A stretch of DNA of 64,000 nucleotides from Mycobacterium ostraviense (GTDB lineage: Bacteria; Actinomycetota; Actinomycetes; Mycobacteriales; Mycobacteriaceae). Numbering within the stretch: position 1 is the stretch's first letter; each line of letters begins with the position of its first letter. This document shows, piece after piece, positions 59,720-64,000 of this stretch. Position numbers and translations under genes: made by a program. The notes beneath the pieces were generated by a model that had not been told where the DNA came from, ran no database searches, and saw only the letters and a list, made by a program, of their open reading frames with translations. Location of the stretch: contig NZ_NKRE01000001.1 of NCBI RefSeq assembly GCF_002705925.1, forward strand, positions 4,657,993 to 4,721,992. Direction: 5' to 3'.

Positions 59720-61060
59720 ATGACTAACCGGGGTTTGAGCACGTATGTGCGATCTCGGGTAGTGGCCTGGGCGCTGTGGGACTGTGGTTCTACCGGGCTG
59801 AACGCGATCGTGACCACCTTCGTGTTCTCGGTCTATCTGACCAGCACCGTGGGGGAGGGCATGCCCGGCGGTAGCTCGCCGGCGAGTTGGCTGGGTCGGG
59901 CCGGGGCCACCGCCGGGGTGACCATCGCGCTGCTGGCTCCGGTCGTAGGCGTGTGGGTCGAGTCCCCGCATCGGCGGCGGGTGGCGTTGGGCGTGCTGAC
60001 GGGTCTGGCGGTGGGACTGACCGCTGCGATGTTCCTGATCCGCGATAGCCCCGGTTACCTATTGCCTGGGCTGGCGTTGTTGGCGGCGACGGCCGCGTGC
60101 AGCGACCTGGCCAGCGTTCCGTACAACGCGATGCTGCGCCAGCTGTCGACGCCTCAGACGGCCGGCCGGATTTCCGGCTTCGGGTGGGCCGCGGGTTATG
60201 TCGGGAGTGTCCTGCTGCTGTTGCTGGTCTATGTGGGTTTCATGGCCGGCAGCGGTGACGTTCGTGGATTGCTGCACCTGCCCGCCCACGACGGATTCAA
60301 CGTCCGGGCGGCGATGCTGCTAGCGGCGGCGTGGCTGGCTTTACTGGCTCTGCCACTGTTGTTCGTCGCGCATAGATTGCCCGATTCCGTCGGAATGCCT
60401 CGCCCGAATACGAGCATGCTGGGTGCCTATCGAAAGCTGTGGACGGACATCACCGCTGAATGGCGCCGCGACCGCAATCTGGTCTACTTCCTCGTAGCGA
60501 GCGCGATCTTCCGGGACGGGCTGGCGGCCATGTTCGCCTTCGGCGCGGTACTGGGTGTCAACGTGTACGGGCTTAGCCAGGCCGACGTCCTGGTGTTCGG
60601 GGTAGCCGGAAGTGTGGTGGCCGCGGTCGGCGCGGTGTTGGGCGGATTGGTTGACCACCGGCTCGGCTCCAAGCCGGTCATCGTCGCGTCGCTGGCCGCG
60701 ATCTTGGCCGCGGCACTGACGTTGATGGCGCTCTCCGGTGCGGTGGCCTTCTGGGTATGCGGACTGCTGCTGTGTCTTTTCATCGGACCGTCGCAGTCGT
60801 CGGCGCGCGCATTGTTGTTGCGCATGGCTCAGCATGGCAAGGAGGGGGTTGCCTTCGGGCTGTACACGATGACGGGCCGGGCGGTGGCGTTCCTGGGACC
60901 GTGGTTGTTTTCGGTTTTCGTTGACGTCTTCGGCGCGGTCCGCGCCGGGTTGGGCGGCATCTGCCTGGTGTTGCTGGTGGGCCTGCTGGCCATGCTGGCG
61001 GTGCGCGTTCCACGCCGCAGGGTCGTCATAGCCACCGAAGCGGTAGCCGAGTCGAGTTAG
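59720..61060 (+). CDS. MFS-type permease (Rv2508c orthologue)
   Basis: This is a 446-residue membrane protein with about 12 TM helices and the UMF1/MFS_1 layout: WALWDCGSTGLNAIVTTFVFSVYL at the N-terminus, PYNAMLRQLSTPQTAGRISGFGW in the first cytoplasmic loop region, and FGLYTMTGRAVAFLGPWLF near the end. Substrate unknown. ATG 59720 gives MTNRGLSTYV, equal to the M. tuberculosis protein; GTG 59711 is in frame. Its stop overlaps the convergent MmpS-like gene by 4 bp. Confidence 0.93.
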   Translation: MTNRGLSTYVRSRVVAWALWDCGSTGLNAIVTTFVFSVYLTSTVGEGMPGGSSPASWLGRAGATAGVTIALLAPVVGVWVESPHRRRVALGVLTGLAVGLTAAMFLIRDSPGYLLPGLALLAATAACSDLASVPYNAMLRQLSTPQTAGRISGFGWAAGYVGSVLLLLLVYVGFMAGSGDVRGLLHLPAHDGFNVRAAMLLAAAWLALLALPLLFVAHRLPDSVGMPRPNTSMLGAYRKLWTDITAEWRRDRNLVYFLVASAIFRDGLAAMFAFGAVLGVNVYGLSQADVLVFGVAGSVVAAVGAVLGGLVDHRLGSKPVIVASLAAILAAALTLMALSGAVAFWVCGLLLCLFIGPSQSSARALLLRMAQHGKEGVAFGLYTMTGRAVAFLGPWLFSVFVDVFGAVRAGLGGICLVLLVGLLAMLAVRVPRRRVVIATEAVAESS

Positions 61061-61848
61061 CCGGAGGCGTCGCAGATGGTGAGGCCCACCCCGGTGCGTT
61101 GGCGTACCTGAACCCCGGCCACCGTTACCGAGCAGGTCACGTTGTGGCCGATGTTGATAATGGTGACGCTTGCGGGGTGAAGCGAAGACTTGGGCAGGCT
61201 CACCTCTTTGCTCCACGGCAGCGCGACGTTGAACTCGGTCTGTATGACGTCACCGGTATCGGTATAGGTCACGCTGATCGCGCGGCCCTCGCCGGTGACG
61301 TTGTAGACGACGGTCTGCATCGCACCAGGGGTGGGCGTCTCGGTGGGCGTGCCAGAGCCTCCCGTCGTTGTCGGCGCCGGTGCGATGCTCGGTGTTGGTG
61401 TCAGTGTTCGTGTCGTCGGCGGCTTGAGTGTGGAGTTCGGGGTGGGCATCGGCGGCAGGGGCTCGACAGCCGTCTGGTTCTTGACCGACATGTTTGCGAT
61501 CACCAACGCGATGACCAACCCGACGACAAGCAGGACGGCCGCGCCGGCAGCGACCCACAACCATCGCGGCGTGCTCGGACCGTGCGGCGGTGGCGGGCCC
61601 TCGTACAGCATCTCGCCCGGCTCCGGGTGGTCCTGCTGCCAATATTGGGGCGGTAATTGCTGGGTCGGGTTCGGTTCGTAGGCACCGGGCGCCCATTGAG
61701 GAATGTGGCCGCTGTAGGTGGGCGCATAGGGCGCCTGGCCGGCGTAAGCCGGGTCGACGGGCGGCGGATTTACGGGACCCTGCGGCCACGTGGGTGGGGG
61801 CCCCGGTTGAGGGGGACCATACCGCTGGGGTCGGCGTGGATCGTTCAT
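61057..61848 (-). CDS. Pro-rich membrane protein with MmpS-like domain (Rv2507 orthologue)
   Basis: This is a 263-residue protein: a Pro/Tyr/Gln-rich cytoplasmic N-terminus (~1-90), one TM helix (WLWVAAGAAVLLVVGLVIAL, ~98-118), a Thr/Pro-rich spacer, and a C-terminal MmpS-like beta domain (~180-263, VVYNVTGEGRAISVTYTDTG, NVALPWSKEVSLP) with two Cys. The role is unknown. The similarity to MmpS suggests an envelope accessory protein. ATG 61848 (MNDPRRPQR) is preferred to an upstream in-frame start. Confidence 0.9.
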   Translation of the reverse strand: MNDPRRPQRYGPPQPGPPPTWPQGPVNPPPVDPAYAGQAPYAPTYSGHIPQWAPGAYEPNPTQQLPPQYWQQDHPEPGEMLYEGPPPPHGPSTPRWLWVAAGAAVLLVVGLVIALVIANMSVKNQTAVEPLPPMPTPNSTLKPPTTRTLTPTPSIAPAPTTTGGSGTPTETPTPGAMQTVVYNVTGEGRAISVTYTDTGDVIQTEFNVALPWSKEVSLPKSSLHPASVTIINIGHNVTCSVTVAGVQVRQRTGVGLTICDASG

Positions 61849-62091
61849 GCCCACCTCATGGTTTGAAGGGTACCTAAGAGTTGGGCGGCGGTGCCGCCGC
61901 ACCGCTCCAGTGGCAAGGCCGTGCCGGACGAAGCCCTACTCACCTCGGCTCAGGGCAACCGCCACCGCCTTCTTCAGCAACCGTTGAAGTGTTCATGCAA
62001 GCAAAGTATCGCTTTCTTCAACAACCGCTGAAAAATAAGAACGTATCCACATTAGCGCGGCAACCGTCGCGCGGCGGTGACAGGAACGGGG

Positions 62092-63111
62092 GTGAACGGA
62101 GTGAAATTCGGAATCGACGTACCGACGTGCCTGTCCGGGATGGCCTACCCGGTCCCGTTCGCCACGGCCGACGAGGTGATTCGGATCGCCGTCGAGGCCG
62201 AGGCGCTCGGCTTTCACCAGGTCGCCGGCACGATCATCTGAGCACCCAACGCTTCGTGTGGGAGGCGTGGTCGGTCCCACCTGACTACTTCGAGCCACTG
62301 ATGATGCTGGCGACGATCGCGGCCAAGACATCGGTGGTGCGGCTGGCTACCGGGATCCTCGTCTTGCCGATGCGTGAGCCGGTGCTGCCGGCCAAGCAGG
62401 TCGCCACACTGGATCAAATCAGCGGCGGGCGCGTCACATTGGCGGTAGCAGCCGGCGGGTATCGGAACGAATTCGAGTCGGTAGCACCGGATTTGGCCGA
62501 TGCGTCGCGCACCCGGCTGATGGCCGAGGGCATCGAGGCGTTGCGCATTCTGTTTGGGCAGCGTCGGTCGACCTATGCGGGACGGTACCGCCGATTCCGC
62601 GATGTCGAGGCGTACCCCAAGCCGGTCCACTCGCCGTTGCCGATCTTCTCCGGCGGCAATGCCAAGGGCGCCATTCGCCGGGCCGGGGAGCAATGTCAGG
62701 GTTGGCTGCCGGCTAAGCTCGGCCCGGACGAAATTGCCTCTGGCCGAGACGAAGTCGCGAAATTCACCGGAGCCGCGGGGCGCGATCCCACCGACGTGAC
62801 GATCGGATTGCAGACGGTCGTGTGCCTGGCTCCGACGGCTGAGAAAGCTCGTGAGCGCCTGTAGCGGTCGACATTCGAGCTGTTCCGGACCTCCTTGCGC
62901 GACACCATGATGAAAAGCGTGAGTCTGGACAAGTATGTGGCCGACAATGTCATCGGCACGCCGGACCAGGTGTGCGCCAAGATAGCTGCGTTCGAACGCG
63001 CCGGGCTCGACGGGTTCTACGCCACCTTTCGTCGCCAACACGGTGAGCGAAATGCTGGAACAGATGCGGCTTTTCGCCAAGTATGTGATTCCGGCCTTCC
63101 CGGCGGGCTGA
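62092..63111 (+). pseudogene. LLM-class (F420-type) oxidoreductase, broken
   Basis: GTG 62092 or 62101 opens VKFGIDVPTCLSGMAYPVPF and reaches GFHQVAG, then a one-base loss near 62230 puts DHLSTQRFVWEAWSVPPDYF in another frame. That frame carries QVATLDQISGGRVTLAVAAG and PIFSGGNAKGAIRRAGE, then a TAG at 62862. It resumes STFELFRTSLRDTMM and GTPDQVCAKIAAFERAGLDG, and a further +1 in a TTT run near 63028 leads to VSEMLEQMRLFAKYVIP and the stop at 63111. The three frame changes and stop together mean a true pseudogene, not one sequencing slip. Confidence 0.88.
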
Positions 63112-63116
63112 GCCAG

Positions 63117-63755
63117 CTAGCGGTCGGTGACTCGCAGCGCCGCCACGGTCATGGCACGCATGATGGTGCGGGAACGCACCCGCGCCGATCTGGCATCGGC
63201 CGACTTCATGCTGTGCGGTGTGGAGTTCAGCAGCCCGAACACGGCGTGCGCCATCAGCCGCGCATCTGCTTCGGCCAGGTCGGGATCACGCTCGCGCAGC
63301 ACCCCCACCCAGACCTCTACGTACTGGCGCTGTGCTTTGCGCACATGTCGTTCGGCTGCTGCCGGCAGGTGCGCAAGGTCACGGTCCTGGATTCGGATCA
63401 GATCCGGTTCACCCAGCGCAAAGTCGAGGTGAAAATCAATGAGCCCATCCAACGCTGCGGCCGGATCAGAACCGCGGGCGGTCACATCGCGGGCGCCGGC
63501 GAGGAGCCGGGAACTGATGCCGACCAACAATTCAACGAGCAGCGACTCTTTGTTGGGGAAGTGCCGATAGATCGCCGGACCGCTGATGCCCGCCGCGGCA
63601 CCGATGTCCTCCAACCGCACTGCGAGAAAACCGCGTTCGGCGAATAGCCGTTCAGCAGCCGACAACAGCTGCAGACGCCGGTCGGACTTCAACTGACTGC
63701 GGCGACTCGGGGCTTCAGGTCGAGCGGGCCGGCCGTCCGGAGCGGACGCTGTCAT
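63117..63755 (-). CDS. TetR-family regulator (Rv2506 orthologue)
   Basis: This is a 212-residue TetR protein with its helix-turn-helix at ~30-75 (LQLLSAAERLFAERGFLAVRL, IGAAAGISGPAIYRHFPNKESL) and a SACE_7040-type C-terminal domain. In M. tuberculosis the orthologue lies divergent to a branched amino acid/acyl-CoA catabolic operon. ATG 63755 is chosen. A palindrome in its promoter gap (63802-63822) is the probable operator. An IS630 copy starts 148 bp upstream, so it is unclear whether the target operon still follows. Confidence 0.92.
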   Translation of the reverse strand: MTASAPDGRPARPEAPSRRSQLKSDRRLQLLSAAERLFAERGFLAVRLEDIGAAAGISGPAIYRHFPNKESLLVELLVGISSRLLAGARDVTARGSDPAAALDGLIDFHLDFALGEPDLIRIQDRDLAHLPAAAERHVRKAQRQYVEVWVGVLRERDPDLAEADARLMAHAVFGLLNSTPHSMKSADARSARVRSRTIMRAMTVAALRVTDR

Positions 63756-63801
63756 GACGGCCTCCGTAGAAAACTCGTCCTGGACACTTCGGTTAATCGT
63801 C

Positions 63802-63822
63802 ACTAACGTAGCACGAGTTAGT
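63802..63822. promoter_or_regulatory. Probable TetR operator
   Basis: ACTAAC (63802-63807) and GTTAGT (63817-63822) are inverted repeats with a 9-bp spacer that itself contains CGT/ACG symmetry. The position, 47 bp before the tetR start, suits autoregulation. Confidence 0.6.
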
Positions 63823-63902
63823 CGATGTTGACCCGTACGCGGTAAGCGGCAGGCGGAGGAACCGTGGCAGCCAACGGGGCTGCAGACCACAGCGCCCTTT
63901 CT

Positions 63903-64000
63903 TACTAAGCCGAGCGTTAGTAAGGCGACTTAGGCGGTGATGTAAGCGAGGTGAGGGTCGGCGAAGAATCCGCGGATCGTATTGACTCGCCTTTGAAGTC
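63903..64000 (-). mobile_element. IS630-type element, second copy, cut by window edge
   Basis: From TA at 63903 the sequence is identical to 53580-53677: the terminal repeat CTAAGCCGAGCGTTAGTAAGG and then the last codons of the transposase on the minus strand (stop at 63930-63932, tail DPHLAYITA). Same orientation as the copy at 53.6 kb. Confidence 0.9.

Overview
The window is a chromosomal segment of a Mycobacterium. The evidence is a PE protein with a PE-PPE esterase domain, an MmpS/MmpL pair, a 13E12-type HNH protein, a ~3,080-residue type I fatty acid synthase followed by acpS, and many F420-type, FadE and FadD genes in high-GC DNA. From about 30 kb to the right edge the gene order matches, from memory and in inverted orientation, M. 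tuberculosis Rv2525c to Rv2506: Tat-exported DUF1906 protein, fas, acpS, M20 peptidase, bcp, DUF3618 protein, tRNA-Lys, L,D-transpeptidase, orn, HerA-like ATPase, cmrA, MFS protein, MmpS-like protein, TetR. The species cannot be named from sequence alone.

Layout. 0-2 kb: a 5'-truncated hypothetical gene and a Phd/YefM antitoxin with a zeta-type kinase toxin. 2-3 kb: about 1 kb without a recognisable gene. 3-4.7 kb: a PE-PPE esterase. 4.8-29.8 kb: an accessory catabolic region. It holds two FadD ligases, four FadE subunits that look like two large/small pairs, a double-domain CaiB transferase, an F420-type oxidoreductase, two SDR/ALDH dehydrogenases, a ChsH1/ChsH2-like split hydratase, a SnoaL-like protein, a lipocalin-like protein, two Rieske oxygenases and a GntR regulator. 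A TetR-mmpS-mmpL operon and a 13E12 gene sit inside it. An A+T-rich motif near CCTAASATARTAAAAATAG recurs in front of several of its units, suggesting one regulon that takes up, activates and degrades a cyclic, possibly steroid- or terpenoid-like, carboxylic acid.

30-53 kb is the conserved core (fatty acid synthesis, cell wall cross-linking, RNA turnover), with a kinase/regulator/DUF2339 unit between acpS and the M20 peptidase, a frameshifted thioesterase and a frameshifted YcaO gene.

53.6-58.7 kb is a mobile-element mosaic between the HerA-like gene and cmrA. The two ends of one IS630-type insertion, with TA on each side, enclose two 957-bp inverted copies of a truncated IS1380-type element. 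Between these lie three decayed copies of an unrecognised low-GC gene. An ESX-3-type PE fragment and an IS3 fragment follow. 58.8-64 kb returns to the core (cmrA, MFS, MmpS-like, a pseudogenised F420 oxidoreductase, TetR). A second IS630 copy, identical over the visible 98 bp, begins at the right edge directly upstream of the TetR gene.
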